From the NCBI RefSeq assembly GCF_040610475.1, contig NZ_JBEXMJ010000011.1:124001-188000 (forward strand): a stretch of 64,000 bases of DNA. The letters are read 5' to 3'. Positions 9,004-17,763 of this stretch are shown one piece after another. Under the pieces are notes generated by a model. The model ran no database searches. It was not told the origin of the DNA and saw only the letters and a list, made by a program, of their open reading frames with translations. Within the stretch, counting starts at the first letter, position 1. Each line of letters starts with the position of its first letter. The position numbers were made by a program, and so were the translations under genes. The DNA is from Actinopolymorpha sp. NPDC004070. GTDB lineage: Bacteria > Actinomycetota > Actinomycetes > Propionibacteriales > Actinopolymorphaceae.

Positions 9004-10359
9004 ATGCAAGATCAGCCGACTGTCCTCGACGACGTGGTGGAGGCGGCCCAGGAGCTCGGCGTTCCCGGCGTCGCCGTGGGTGTCGACCACGGCGGGAAGC
9101 GTGAGACCTTCACCCACGGCGTCACCAGCATCGAGCGCGGCCGGCCGGTCGACGAGGCGACGTTGTTCCAGATCGGCTCGACAGCGAAGACCTTCACCGC
9201 CACGGCGATCATGGTTCTGGTCGACCAGGGGCGGATCGAGCTCGACCAACCGGTACGCCGCTACCTCCCCGACCTGCGGTTGCGGGACGCCGGCACGACC
9301 GAGACCCTGACCGTCGGTCAGCTTCTCAACCACACGGCGGGCTGGGACGGCGGCGACGTCTGGACCGACACCGGTGAGGGCGACGACGCGCTGGAACGCT
9401 CCGCCGCACTGCTCGCCGGCCTGCCGCAGCAGTTCACCCCGGGGACGGACGCGTCCTACAACAACGCGGCCTTCGTGCTTGCCGGCCGGGTGGTGGAGAA
9501 GGTGACCGGCGAGACCTTCGAACGAGCGCTGGCTCGGCTGGTCCTCGACCCGCTCGGGATGGCCCAGACGCTGACGTCGCTGAACGAGATCATGACGCGG
9601 CCGTTCGCGACCGGCCACCGGATCGACGGCGAGTCGCTGGCGGTGTGCCGACCGTGGAGCGACCCACGCGGTTACCTCCCTGCCGGGGCCAGGCTCGCCT
9701 CCAGCCTCGGCGACCAGCTGACCTGGGCACGATTCCAGCTGAGCGACGGCCGATCCCCCGAGGGGACGCGGGTGCTGTCCGAACAACTGCTGCGGGCGAT
9801 GCACACGCCGACGACGAATCACGAGCTGTGGCCGGGCGTCCAGATCGGGATCGCGTGGCTGCTGCGGGAGATCGACGGCGTACGGCTGATCGAGCACCAC
9901 GGCGACGTCTCCGGCCAGCACTCCACGATCGCGGTGGTGCCCGAGCACGACTTCGCGGTCGTCGTACTCACCAACGCCACCCCGTCCGGCCGGGAGCTTG
10001 CGGAACGCATCGTGCGCGAGACCCTGGAGAGCAGGCTCGGACTGGCCGAACCTCCGCCCGAGCCGCTCTCGCTCGGTCCCGACGAGTTGGCTCCGTACGC
10101 CGGGGACTACCGCACCGAGGGCCTCGAGCTGCGGATCGTCGTCGACGGCGACGCGCTCGTCATCCACGGCACCCTGACCGACGACGGAGTCGCGGAGACG
10201 CTGGAGTTCCCGTCGAGAATGCTGCCCGGTGAACGGTTCCTGGTCGTCGGTGGCCCGTTCGCCGGCCTGCAAGGGGAGTTCGTCCGTGACGCGGGCGGGG
10301 TCGTCGCGGTCAAGCACGTCGGCCGGCTGGTTCCGCGGGCCGCGGTGTCGTCGGCCTGA
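9004..10359 (+). CDS. Serine hydrolase, beta-lactamase (class C)/DD-peptidase family
   Basis: This 451-aa protein has the SxxK motif in GSTAKTFTA near residue 60, the YxN motif in DASYNNAAF and a late HHGDVSGQHS segment in the place of the KTG box. A C-terminal domain of about 90 residues (LAPYAGDYRTEGLELRIVVDG) is the lipocalin-like add-on found in many such esterases. No signal peptide is visible, which argues for a cytoplasmic esterase or peptidase rather than a cell-wall enzyme or resistance factor. Confidence 0.88.
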   Translation: MQDQPTVLDDVVEAAQELGVPGVAVGVDHGGKRETFTHGVTSIERGRPVDEATLFQIGSTAKTFTATAIMVLVDQGRIELDQPVRRYLPDLRLRDAGTTETLTVGQLLNHTAGWDGGDVWTDTGEGDDALERSAALLAGLPQQFTPGTDASYNNAAFVLAGRVVEKVTGETFERALARLVLDPLGMAQTLTSLNEIMTRPFATGHRIDGESLAVCRPWSDPRGYLPAGARLASSLGDQLTWARFQLSDGRSPEGTRVLSEQLLRAMHTPTTNHELWPGVQIGIAWLLREIDGVRLIEHHGDVSGQHSTIAVVPEHDFAVVVLTNATPSGRELAERIVRETLESRLGLAEPPPEPLSLGPDELAPYAGDYRTEGLELRIVVDGDALVIHGTLTDDGVAETLEFPSRMLPGERFLVVGGPFAGLQGEFVRDAGGVVAVKHVGRLVPRAAVSSA

Positions 10360-10394
10360 CCCGGCGTACCTGAAGCAAGGAGAGTCAACCCGCC

Positions 10395-10844
10395 ATGGCG
10401 TACGACATTCACATCGTCTTCGACTGTCACGACGTCGACAGGGTGTCGCGGTTCTGGCTGGCCGCGCTCGAGGGCTACAACTATCCGGGCAGCCCGCTGG
10501 ACCAGCCACCCGGCAGTCCACCGGAGGGCTTCGACAGCTGGGCGGCCTTTGCCGACGCCAACGGCATACCCGAGGACCAGCGATATGCCGTGCGCACGAT
10601 CATCGACACGGTGGGCGGGAGGCCGGACATCTTCTTCATCGCCGTGCCCGAGGACAAGGCTGTCAAGAACCGCTTGCATCTGGACATCAAGGTTTCCAGG
10701 GGGTTGCCGGCCGACCAGGTACGCATGCGGCAGGACGCCGAGGCGGAGCGACTCGTCGCGGCCGGCGCGAAGGTCCTCACCCGTGTGCCCGACGGGGTCA
10801 TCGTCATGCAGGACGTCGAAGGAAACGAGTTCTGCATCGCGTAG
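10395..10844 (+). CDS. VOC superfamily (glyoxalase-like) protein
   Basis: The start MAYDIHIVFDCHDVDRVSRFW and the half-repeat KNRLHLDIKVSRGL with VLTRVPDGVIVMQDVEGNEF are typical of the actinobacterial Glyoxalase_6 group (metal ligands H, H, E). An AAGGAGAG ribosome binding site precedes the ATG. Substrate is unknown. It lies 35 nt after the hydrolase and 12 nt before the next gene, so the run 9004-11804 may be one transcript. Confidence 0.85.
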   Translation: MAYDIHIVFDCHDVDRVSRFWLAALEGYNYPGSPLDQPPGSPPEGFDSWAAFADANGIPEDQRYAVRTIIDTVGGRPDIFFIAVPEDKAVKNRLHLDIKVSRGLPADQVRMRQDAEAERLVAAGAKVLTRVPDGVIVMQDVEGNEFCIA

Positions 10845-10856
10845 CTGACTCGTAGG

Positions 10857-11804
10857 GTGGCCGCTGTGCAGATGTCGCCCGCCCACCAGCGCGCCGCGAG
10901 TGTGGTCACCGACTTCTTCGGCCTATCACCGGCCACGGTCCGGACCGTGACGACGTGGAACCCGACGGTGGTCGTGAAGGCGGTGCTCGCCGACGGATCC
11001 ACCGTCTTCGTCAAGGCCGCCGAGACCGAGAACGTCCACACCGAAGCAGCAGCGCTGGATCACGTACGGCCTGCTGGTGTGCCGACCGTCGAGACGCTCG
11101 GTGTCGGCATCGACGATCAGCTGCCTGGTGGGCGTTGGATGATCACGAGCGCGGCACCAGGGCGCACGCTCGAATCCGTCGGCCTGCAGACCCCCGCGAC
11201 CGCACGGACCCTCGCCGACCTGGCCGAGTGCTACACCCGACTCCACCGGGTGAGGCTTCCGGGCTTCGGTCCGCTCACCGACGACGGGCGAAGCGGCACG
11301 CTCGAAAGCTGGTCGCAGTGGCAGCGGCTGGCCATCGAGCAGGCACTGGCAGCGCTGGAAGGCGCTCACGCGGTTGCGCCCGGATTCACCGATCGGGTAC
11401 GCGATCTCTGTGCGTCCTTCGCGACATCCCTGGACGAGGCTCCGGGTGCGCTGCTGAACGCGGAGGTCGGGGACGGGGAGGCGTTCGTCGACCCCGCAAC
11501 CGGTGCCGTCACCGCGATCGTGGACTGGGGCTCTGCCCTTGTCGGCGACCCGCTCTACGACCTCGCACGCTTCGTCGCCGGAGGTCCGGCGGACGACCCG
11601 CGGCCGGCTCTCGTCCATCCCCGGTTGCACGCCGAGTACTTCGCCCGCAACGCCTACGACCCGGGCCATGCGCGGCGGATGTTGCGCTTCTATCGGTTCC
11701 ACATCTGTGTCATCGAGGCGGCGTGGGGCCAGGAGCTCGGCTGGACACCGAGTCTGGTCGCCCGGGCCGAACAACTCCTGGCGGAACTCGAACCAGATCG
11801 GTGA
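10857..11804 (+). CDS. Phosphotransferase-family protein with degenerate catalytic loop
   Basis: The fold follows the APH family: N-lobe VVVKAVLADGSTVFVKAAE with Lys, ITSAAPGRTLESVG, a helical C-lobe and AIVDWGSALVGDPLYDLARFV. The catalytic loop near residues 199-210 reads LLNAEVGDGEAFVD where active members have LLHGDxGPGNxxVD: His, Gly, catalytic Asp and metal-binding Asn are all changed. Starts are possible at GTG 10857, GTG 10866 or ATG 10872. It is likely a pseudokinase or inactive remnant, though the frame is intact over 315 residues. Confidence 0.82.
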   Translation: MAAVQMSPAHQRAASVVTDFFGLSPATVRTVTTWNPTVVVKAVLADGSTVFVKAAETENVHTEAAALDHVRPAGVPTVETLGVGIDDQLPGGRWMITSAAPGRTLESVGLQTPATARTLADLAECYTRLHRVRLPGFGPLTDDGRSGTLESWSQWQRLAIEQALAALEGAHAVAPGFTDRVRDLCASFATSLDEAPGALLNAEVGDGEAFVDPATGAVTAIVDWGSALVGDPLYDLARFVAGGPADDPRPALVHPRLHAEYFARNAYDPGHARRMLRFYRFHICVIEAAWGQELGWTPSLVARAEQLLAELEPDR

Positions 11805-11828
11805 GGCGCCGCCGGTAGCCTGCAGGTT

Positions 11829-12956
11829 GTGCGCGTGCTGTTCACGTTCGTCGGCGGTCCCGGCCACCTCCTACCGCTGGTCCCGATCGCGCGGGCGGTC
11901 GCCGCCGCTGGCCACGTTGTCGCCTTCGCCGGCAGCGGCTCGATGACCCAGGCCATCGAGACCTGTGGCTTCCGGGCGTTCGCCACCGAGCCGGCCAGTA
12001 CGGGCGTACGACCGCGACGCCCGTTGCCCAAGCTTGACAACGAGCGCGCCGCGTGGGAACTGACCGAGATCTTCGCCCGGTCCGAAGCACCCAGACGCGC
12101 CAAGGCGATACTCGAGCTTGCCCGTGAGTGGGAGCCGGACGTCATAGTGGGCGACGAGGTTGATTTCGGCAGCATGGTCGCGGCGGAGCGGCTGAGTATT
12201 CCTCACGCCGGCGTGCTCGTCCTCGCGGCAGGAGGCCTTCTGCGTAAGGAGATCGTCGTCGAGCCGCTGCGGGAGTTGCGGGACACTTACGGGCTTCCGT
12301 CAGACCCGGAGCTCGCCATGCTCGACAGCGATCTCGTGTTGTCTCCCGTCCCGCCCAGCTTCCGCGATCCGGACTTCCCGCTGCCGGCGACCGCTCATGC
12401 GATCCGCACCTGCGACGTGACGCCGCGACGTCCTGGCCGACCGGACGGCCCGCTGGTCTACTTCACCCTCGGCACGGAGTTCAACACCGAGTCGGGCGAC
12501 CTCTTCTCCCGCGTACTCGCCGGCCTCGGTCAGTTGCCCGTCACCACTGTGGCCACCGTTGGCGTACACGTCGATCCGGCCGAACTGGGCCCACAACCGC
12601 CCAATGTCCGAGTACGCCAGTACGTCCCGCAAGGTGAGCTCCTGCCGACCTGCGATCTGGTCGTGTCACACGGAGGCTCGGGCACCGTCATCGGCGCACT
12701 CGCCCACGGTGTGCCGTGCCTGCTGATTCCGCTGGGCGCCGACCAACCGCACAACGCGGCGCGGTGCGCAGCGCTCGGGGCAGGGGAAGTGTTCGACCCG
12801 CTCTCGCTCACTCCCGAGACGATGCGGAGTGCGGCGTCGGCGATGCTGTCCGATCCGCGCTACCGCCAGGCAGCCGAAGCCGTACGCCGAGAGGTCGCCG
12901 ACCTTCCCGGACCCGAGTCCGCCGTACCGCTGCTCGAACGGCTGACGAAGCGCTGA
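11829..12956 (+). CDS. GT1-family glycosyltransferase (MGT-like)
   Basis: The N-terminus VLFTFVGGPGHLLPLVPIAR is the acceptor-domain Gly-rich motif of GT-B enzymes. The donor-domain signature is VSHGGSGTVIGALAHGVPCLLIPLGADQPHNAARC. The 375-aa length is usual for macrolide/natural-product glycosyltransferases that use NDP-sugars. No sugar biosynthesis or polyketide genes lie nearby, so the acceptor cannot be inferred. The GTG start has only a weak ribosome binding site. Confidence 0.9.
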   Translation: MRVLFTFVGGPGHLLPLVPIARAVAAAGHVVAFAGSGSMTQAIETCGFRAFATEPASTGVRPRRPLPKLDNERAAWELTEIFARSEAPRRAKAILELAREWEPDVIVGDEVDFGSMVAAERLSIPHAGVLVLAAGGLLRKEIVVEPLRELRDTYGLPSDPELAMLDSDLVLSPVPPSFRDPDFPLPATAHAIRTCDVTPRRPGRPDGPLVYFTLGTEFNTESGDLFSRVLAGLGQLPVTTVATVGVHVDPAELGPQPPNVRVRQYVPQGELLPTCDLVVSHGGSGTVIGALAHGVPCLLIPLGADQPHNAARCAALGAGEVFDPLSLTPETMRSAASAMLSDPRYRQAAEAVRREVADLPGPESAVPLLERLTKR

Positions 12957-13321
12957 CGCCCGAGCCGAACGCGCATCTGTGGGCAACAGCCGACGAGTCA
13001 CGCGAGCAGATCGTCGAGCGTTACCGCCGGGCCTGGGCGCACTCCGACGCGACCGTCGCCGCTGTGTCGCTGGACACCATCGGCAGGGTGCCGTGGTGGC
13101 CGAGCGACGACAACGAGCTGACGTTGCACCATGCGCTGGTCCGCGTCATCGCCGACACTCATCGCCACGCCGGGCACGCCGACATCCTCCGGGAACTCCT
13201 CGACGGCTCCGTCGGAATGAACGAGGACAACGACAGCATGGCGCAGCGCGACCCGGCGTGGTGGGCGGCCCATCGAAGCAACCTGGAGTTGACGGCCAAG
13301 CAGGCGTCCCACCTCAGCTGA
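12957..13321 (+). pseudogene. DUF664 / DinB-like (mycothiol-transferase-like) gene, 5' end lost
   Basis: Directly after the glycosyltransferase stop, an open frame encodes the C-terminal two thirds of a DUF664 protein: LTPEPNAHLWATADESREQI, YRRAWAHSDATV, WWPSDDNELTLHHALVRVIA, DTHRHAGHADILRELLDG (His ligands). The family's N-terminal helix and first metal His are absent because the upstream bases belong to the intact glycosyltransferase. No convincing start codon lies at the 5' end. This is most simply a gene beheaded by a recombination that brought the glycosyltransferase here. Confidence 0.72.
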
Positions 13322-13338
13322 AGAGGAGCGCCACCAAG

Positions 13339-13917
13339 TCAGCCGTGCAGGGTGGGCCGGTAGACGAGCTCGTGCGTACGGCCGTCGAGGATCCTGCTCT
13401 CCAACAGCTCGAGGTCGAAGTCGGCCGCCCCCGCGAAAATGGGGTCCGATCCGGTCTGCCCGGTGATCACGGGGAAGAGCGTCACCTGAACCCGGTCGAC
13501 CAGGCCGGCTGCCATGAGTGCCCGGTTCATCGACAGACTGCCGTGGGAACGCAGGGGCACGTCGGACTCCTCCTTGAGCCGGGCGACGACGTCGACGGCA
13601 TCACCTTTCACGAGCGTCGCGTCCGGCCAGTCCAGAGGGCCGTCAAGGGTGGTCGACACCACCGTGGCCGGCAGGTTCGTCATCCGGGTCACCCACGGGT
13701 CACGGACCTCGGAGTCCTCCGTACTCGACGCCAGCAGCTGCGTGAACGTCCGGTACGTGTTGGCCCCGAAGACCATCCGCTGCTCCTCGTCGTACACCGC
13801 GAGCCGGTGCTCGAGCAGCTCGGGACCCTGCTTGCCCCAGTAACCGGACCAGTTGGCGATGGCCGTGCCGAAGCCGTCCAGGCTGGTGAAGACGTCGAAC
13901 GTGTAGGTGGCGGTCAT
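13339..13917 (-). CDS. Dihydrofolate reductase-family (RibD C-terminal-like) protein
   Basis: The start TYTFDVFTSLDGFGTA, the segment MVFGANTYRTFTQLL, LVKGDAVDVVARLK and the end SMNRALMAAGLVDRVQVTLF, PVITGQTG are typical of the RibD_C/DHFR-like family, which binds NADPH and reduces small heterocycles. The ATG follows GGGAGAAGATC. The real substrate of these stand-alone actinobacterial proteins is unknown. It is convergent with the DUF664 remnant. Confidence 0.88.
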   Translation of the reverse strand: MTATYTFDVFTSLDGFGTAIANWSGYWGKQGPELLEHRLAVYDEEQRMVFGANTYRTFTQLLASSTEDSEVRDPWVTRMTNLPATVVSTTLDGPLDWPDATLVKGDAVDVVARLKEESDVPLRSHGSLSMNRALMAAGLVDRVQVTLFPVITGQTGSDPIFAGAADFDLELLESRILDGRTHELVYRPTLHG

Positions 13918-13977
13918 GATCTTCTCCCTGAGCGAGGTGGGTCTGCTGTGAGGAGAGACCGGACGGCACGCTGAAAC

Positions 13978-14196
13978 TCATCGCGCCAGGACGAGTTCGG
14001 TCTGCCGGAGATCGACGAGGCAGCCGCGTAACTCGACTCCCTTCCTCGCAGGCTCCCACCCGTCGCCGGAGCGGACGTCAACCATGCTCGTCGTTCCCGG
14101 CACCGCGCCGAAGAGGCGGTCGTCACTCGGCTCCAGCCGGCAGTACACCGCCCGAACGCCCCGCACCTTTCCACGTACGGCTGGAAGGGAGTCCAC
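13978..14196 (-). CDS. Small hypothetical protein (72 aa)
   Basis: A GTG start with AAGGTGAC just upstream opens a 72-codon frame with GC-biased third positions (VRAVYCRLEPSDDRLFGAVP, WEPARKGVELRGCLVDLRQ). No family is recognised. The frame is open further 5', but that part runs antisense to the neighbouring gene. It may be a real small gene or the 3' end of a lost one. Confidence 0.35.
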   Translation of the reverse strand: MDSLPAVRGKVRGVRAVYCRLEPSDDRLFGAVPGTTSMVDVRSGDGWEPARKGVELRGCLVDLRQTELVLAR

Positions 14197-14273
14197 GTCA
14201 CCTTGGTCCCCGATCAGGGGCCCTCCGCCGGGTGGTGTGCGCCGCCCGCGGCGCTCCTTGCGCGCGGCGTGAG

Positions 14274-14900
14274 CTAGCTCTCGGGGTCGTACAGATGCCT
14301 GAGCGCCTCGGCAGGATGGCACATGGCTATCTCGCGGATGCCACCCGCGGTGTCGCTGAGCGGAAGCTTGTAGACGTGGTGCCGTCCGAGCGCGGACCAC
14401 CTCAGGGGGATCTCCTCGATGCCGGAGGTCTGTCCTTCCTGGCAACGCGGTTTGGTGACCGTCACCCACAGTACGACCCACTCACCGGGCTTGATCGTGA
14501 CGGGGAAGGGCCGCACGTCGCTCGCGTAGCCGCCCATCAACTCACCGTTGCCCGACGGGGGCACCCAGCCCACAGCGGTGAGGCCGTAGGCGTGGTCGGA
14601 GGCCAGGCCGTCGACACGTACGGTGAACCTGCCGTAGTTCTCCAGGTCGTAGGCGAGCCTGCCGTGCCGGCCAACGGCTGCGTCCACGATGTAGCGGGTG
14701 GGTGTCACCCCGTCGGTCAACGCCTTGACCGAGCGGGTCTCCGGGGCCATGAAGCTTCCCGTGGACAGCGGCGCGTAGCGGGAGGAGTACACGACCCACC
14801 CCGCGACGACGGCGGCCACGACCAGGACGGCGCACCCCACGACCCAGGTCGCGCGCTTGCGAGGTCCACTCCGGCGCACTGCCCCAAGCTCTGACGTCAC
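14274..14900 (-). CDS. Hypothetical membrane-anchored protein
   Basis: The 208-aa protein has a basic N-terminus (RRSGPRKRATW) followed by one membrane segment, VVGCAVLVVAAVVAGWVVY, near residues 19-38. The rest is an extracytoplasmic beta-rich domain (YDLENYGRFTVRVDGL, PVTIKPGEWVVLWVTVT) with two Cys (KPRCQEG and EIAMCHP) that could form a disulfide. I recognise no family. The stop is read on the minus strand, and a possible small gene lies just beyond it. Confidence 0.7.
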   Translation of the reverse strand: MTSELGAVRRSGPRKRATWVVGCAVLVVAAVVAGWVVYSSRYAPLSTGSFMAPETRSVKALTDGVTPTRYIVDAAVGRHGRLAYDLENYGRFTVRVDGLASDHAYGLTAVGWVPPSGNGELMGGYASDVRPFPVTIKPGEWVVLWVTVTKPRCQEGQTSGIEEIPLRWSALGRHHVYKLPLSDTAGGIREIAMCHPAEALRHLYDPES

Positions 14901-15044
14901 AGCTGCTCCCCGGACAGGCCCTCGTATGGTGCTCAGAACATAGCTGCCGTGGCAGGCCTTCGGGCGACAGTTCGATCAAGGGCCACACGAACCCCTACCA
15001 TGCGCCGGCTAGTACGGCCTCGTCCCGGACGGAAGGAACCTCTC

Positions 15045-15581
15045 GTGAACCGGAAAGCCATCCTCTTCCACGGGACCGGCGCGAACCCCGAGGTCGTGTG
15101 GCTCCCGTGGCTACGCGACCGGCTGGGGGGCCGCGGCTACGCCGTCGAGAGCCCGCACTACCCCGACCTCAACGTCGAGCCCGTCGACAGCTTTCTGCCG
15201 AGGGTGCTGGCCAACCACACCTTCGACGAAGGCACCGTGCTCGTCGGCCATTCTGGCGGCGCCGCGCTGCTCCTGGCGATCCTGCAACACATCGACGTCC
15301 CGGTGGCCCAGGCCGTCCTCGTCGCCGGATACTCCACGCAGCCGAACACCAGCGACGAACCCGTCCTGCAGGCCGCGTACGACTGGACCGCCATCAAGGC
15401 CCACGTCCGCGACCTGTACTTCGTCAACTCCCGCAACGATCCGTACGGCTGCGACGAGCGGCAGGGACGGGCCATGTTCGATCGACTCGGCGGCACCCAG
15501 ATCATCCGCGACGACGGACACTTCGGCGACTATGACCAGCCGTACCCCACATTCGAACTCCTGGACAAGCTGATCGACTGA
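15045..15581 (+). CDS. Alpha/beta hydrolase, RBBP9/YdeN family
   Basis: The 178-aa protein starts NRKAILFHGTGANPEVVWLPWLR, has nucleophile motif VLVGHSGGAALLL and ends with DDGHFGDYDQPYPTFELL, the RBBP9/YdeN layout of a small serine hydrolase. The GTG start has GGAAGGA about 7 nt upstream. Function of these small hydrolases in bacteria is not established. Confidence 0.88.
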   Translation: MNRKAILFHGTGANPEVVWLPWLRDRLGGRGYAVESPHYPDLNVEPVDSFLPRVLANHTFDEGTVLVGHSGGAALLLAILQHIDVPVAQAVLVAGYSTQPNTSDEPVLQAAYDWTAIKAHVRDLYFVNSRNDPYGCDERQGRAMFDRLGGTQIIRDDGHFGDYDQPYPTFELLDKLID

Positions 15582-15654
15582 GCCAACGAGGCCTTCATGA
15601 TCGTCTGGCATTGCTTGACGGCTCTGCGCGGCCAGATCGCGGTCACTTTCGTGC

Positions 15655-15873
15655 TCACTCGGGAGCGTCAGGCGGGAGAACGTCGAAGCCGCCGTGGCGC
15701 CACAGCCACACGTGGGCGTACCGGTCGAGCCATGGTGTCCAGAACCAGATCCGCGCCCATCGCAGTACTCGTTCGAGGTGCGGTTCGATGCCATCGGGTG
15801 GCGTCCAGTTCCAGCCGGGTCGGACTCCTGCTGGTGGTCTCCATCCGCCTGGTGATGGACGAGCGTAGGTCAT
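15655..15873 (-). CDS. Small Trp-rich hypothetical protein (72 aa)
   Basis: The peptide has a coherent composition with many Trp (GGWRPPAGVRPGWNWTPPDG, ARIWFWTPWLDRYAHVWLWR) and ends in VLPPDAPE. It is more protein-like than the overlapping frames on the other strand, and its third positions are G/C. No family is recognised. The amphipathic Trp-rich centre could contact a membrane or a partner protein. Confidence 0.5.
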   Translation of the reverse strand: MTYARPSPGGWRPPAGVRPGWNWTPPDGIEPHLERVLRWARIWFWTPWLDRYAHVWLWRHGGFDVLPPDAPE

Positions 15874-16046
15874 CCAGCGGACGCGCTGCTTATGGCGCTC
15901 ACCCCAGTCGTCGCCGGCGTCGCCCGTCGGACCCGTGCCCTCATTGTCCTGGCCGTCGCCGCCGTGTGCGGCGGTCCAGGACGCTCCTTGATGCCATCAA
16001 CGGGCAGGGAGGCCAACGGAGGGCGTTCGTGCAGGTCAGCGGGCCG

Positions 16047-16670
16047 TTAGTGATCATGGTTGGATGTCTCTGGCCGGTCTGGTTGCCGTACTTCTGTGCT
16101 GTACGCGAGAACCTTCCCCCTGGCCAACCTGCTCGGGGTCGTCGAGGGTTGGCCACCGCCCCCCGGTGGACGCACCATGAACACGTCGATCGAGTCTTGG
16201 GCTTCCACGACGAATCCGTGACGCTCGTAGAGCCGACGGGCAGCACTGCCCAGCAAGACGTTCAAGCCTACGGTCATGCCCTGCGCGTCGGTCCGCTCCA
16301 GCACCGTGCGCAAGACAGCGGATCCGAGCCCTCGGCCCTGTCGGCGCGGAGCAACGTAGAAGTGCTCCAGCCACTGTCTGCCTCCGGCAGGCCGGACAGT
16401 GACGCATCCTGCGAGTTCACGGTCGATCATGATGATCGACGTGTGCTGTGTGGAGAAGGAATCCCTCAGCCGCTGCCGCACCCGGTGCTCGTCGTAACGC
16501 CCAAGGCGCTCCAAATCCGCACGCATGACCGTGGCCCGCAACTCCGCGATCACCTCGATGTCCGCTGCCACCGCAGAACGCAGCACCCAGCCCGCGGCGT
16601 GCGCCGACGTGCTTTCTGCAGGCACCGCCACGTCCGATCGCGTCCCGCTCCCCGTCACCCCAGCATCCAT
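16047..16670 (-). CDS. GNAT-family N-acetyltransferase
   Basis: The acetyl-CoA-binding motif A is VAPRRQGRGLGSAVLRTVLE near residues 107-126, preceded by the strand GRQWLEHFY and followed by VLLGSAARRLYERHGFVVEA. These are standard GNAT landmarks; the substrate is not evident. The first 25 residues are low-complexity, so the true start may be internal. A non-coding stretch lies upstream. Confidence 0.87.
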   Translation of the reverse strand: MDAGVTGSGTRSDVAVPAESTSAHAAGWVLRSAVAADIEVIAELRATVMRADLERLGRYDEHRVRQRLRDSFSTQHTSIIMIDRELAGCVTVRPAGGRQWLEHFYVAPRRQGRGLGSAVLRTVLERTDAQGMTVGLNVLLGSAARRLYERHGFVVEAQDSIDVFMVRPPGGGGQPSTTPSRLARGKVLAYSTEVRQPDRPETSNHDH

Positions 16671-17121
16671 GGCCGGAGTATCTCGTACGGGAGCGCCTTA
16701 CCGGGCGGCGGCGCAGGGGCCCGCAGTTCCCGGCACCAGCCACGCACACTGCCGCGGAGCGGGACGTGATGAGGGTCGCCAGTGTTCTGGCGGCCCTCTT
16801 GTCGCGCCCAGCCGCGCTGGCCGACCGGGCGCCGAAGGCGCGGAGGGAAGCCGGCGCCGTGAGGCGGGCGGGCGGCGGCCGGTGGCCGCCTTTAAAGACG
16901 TAGGGAAACTCTTCACCGCATGGCCGGTGGCACGCGTGTGCTCCGTTGTGCTCGGCTTGGACAGAGCCGCGCCGAGTTGGCTGGCTAGGGTGACCGCGAC
17001 CTGGCGCTGCTTCATGGTCGGGTGCCCCACCTCAGTGGTGCCAGGCCGTGGCCGCCCGCCGGCAGTTGTCCGCGGCCCGGCCGTCTTCTGACACGACTGG
17101 AGGCTGACGTCAACCTCGGCA
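16671..17121. other. Non-coding stretch
   Basis: No frame in these 450 bp looks coding on either strand; the open frames are low-complexity Arg/Pro/Ser shadows. One hairpin stands out at 16874-16890 (GGCGGCC, 3-nt loop, GGCCGCC, then TTT), a weak terminator candidate on the plus strand. The area borders the mobile-element scar and may be debris. Confidence 0.5.
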
Positions 17122-17763
17122 CTACCGGCGACGCAACTCGGACACGATCGAGTGCACAACGTCCATCTCGTCACGCGCCCCCGTCGCCGCGCAGGCTAGC
17201 TGCAGTCGATCGTCTTCGACCTCCGACAGAACTCGCCCCAGTAGCTCTTCGACCTCCGCCTTCATGCAGAAGTAGCGGCCGCGCCGGTCGACGGCGAACA
17301 GATAGTGCCCGTCCGGATCGAAAAATCCCATCGTCAGGTAGCCGCCCTTGTAGTGAGGCTCCCTGTGAACCTCTGCGCCTGCCTTCTCCAGCCGTCGCTG
17401 CAACGCGTCCAGGTCGACGACGGACAGTTCGAAGGGCGAGAACAACTCGCCCCATTGTTCCCAGTGATGATGCCGAAACTCGCCCTCGGCCGCCTTCATC
17501 AGATAGAGCCCGGGTTCGGCTCCCGCAGCCGGCCACAGGAGCGATTCGACTTCACCGACCGACTCGCTTCGTGCGTAGCCGATCACGTCGCAGTAGAAGT
17601 CCGTCGACCGCGTGACATCGCGGACCGGCAGTCGCAGGCAGCAGTAGCCCGTAACGTGCGCGTCGTTCGACGTGGATCGAGATGCGTTAATGGGATCCCT
17701 CCAGCCAGACCATCCGAGCACACGGGTGGTCACTCGGCAGAGGGTATACATCGCCACCGACAA
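17122..17763 (-). CDS. VOC superfamily (glyoxalase/bleomycin-resistance-like) protein, uncertain 5' end
   Basis: The VOC domain runs from GYCCLRLPVRDVTRSTDFYCDV through SPFELSVVDLDALQRRLEKA and YLTMGFFDPDGHYLFAV (terminal metal Glu replaced by Ala-Val context). About 65 further residues follow, as in DUF1801-like or stand-alone variants. The start is uncertain: the first 35 codons (17763 to about 17660) do not look like the family and overlap the xis gene on the other strand. A GGAGG motif sits before an ATT codon at about 17693. The normal start was probably lost when the adjacent element inserted. Confidence 0.75.
   Translation of the reverse strand: MSVAMYTLCRVTTRVLGWSGWRDPINASRSTSNDAHVTGYCCLRLPVRDVTRSTDFYCDVIGYARSESVGEVESLLWPAAGAEPGLYLMKAAEGEFRHHHWEQWGELFSPFELSVVDLDALQRRLEKAGAEVHREPHYKGGYLTMGFFDPDGHYLFAVDRRGRYFCMKAEVEELLGRVLSEVEDDRLQLACAATGARDEMDVVHSIVSELRRR

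Noticed and set aside
9004..10359. Antibiotic-resistance beta-lactamase
   Set aside because: There is no signal peptide and no clear KTG box; the C-terminal domain fits an esterase of the same fold better.
16874..16890. Hairpin GGCGGCC-GGT-GGCCGCC considered as a terminator of the VOC gene
   Set aside because: The T residues lie on the wrong strand for that gene and no plus-strand gene ends nearby.
16698..17174. Minus-strand 158-codon frame
   Set aside because: Low-complexity Arg/Pro/Ser sequence; no start context, no family.
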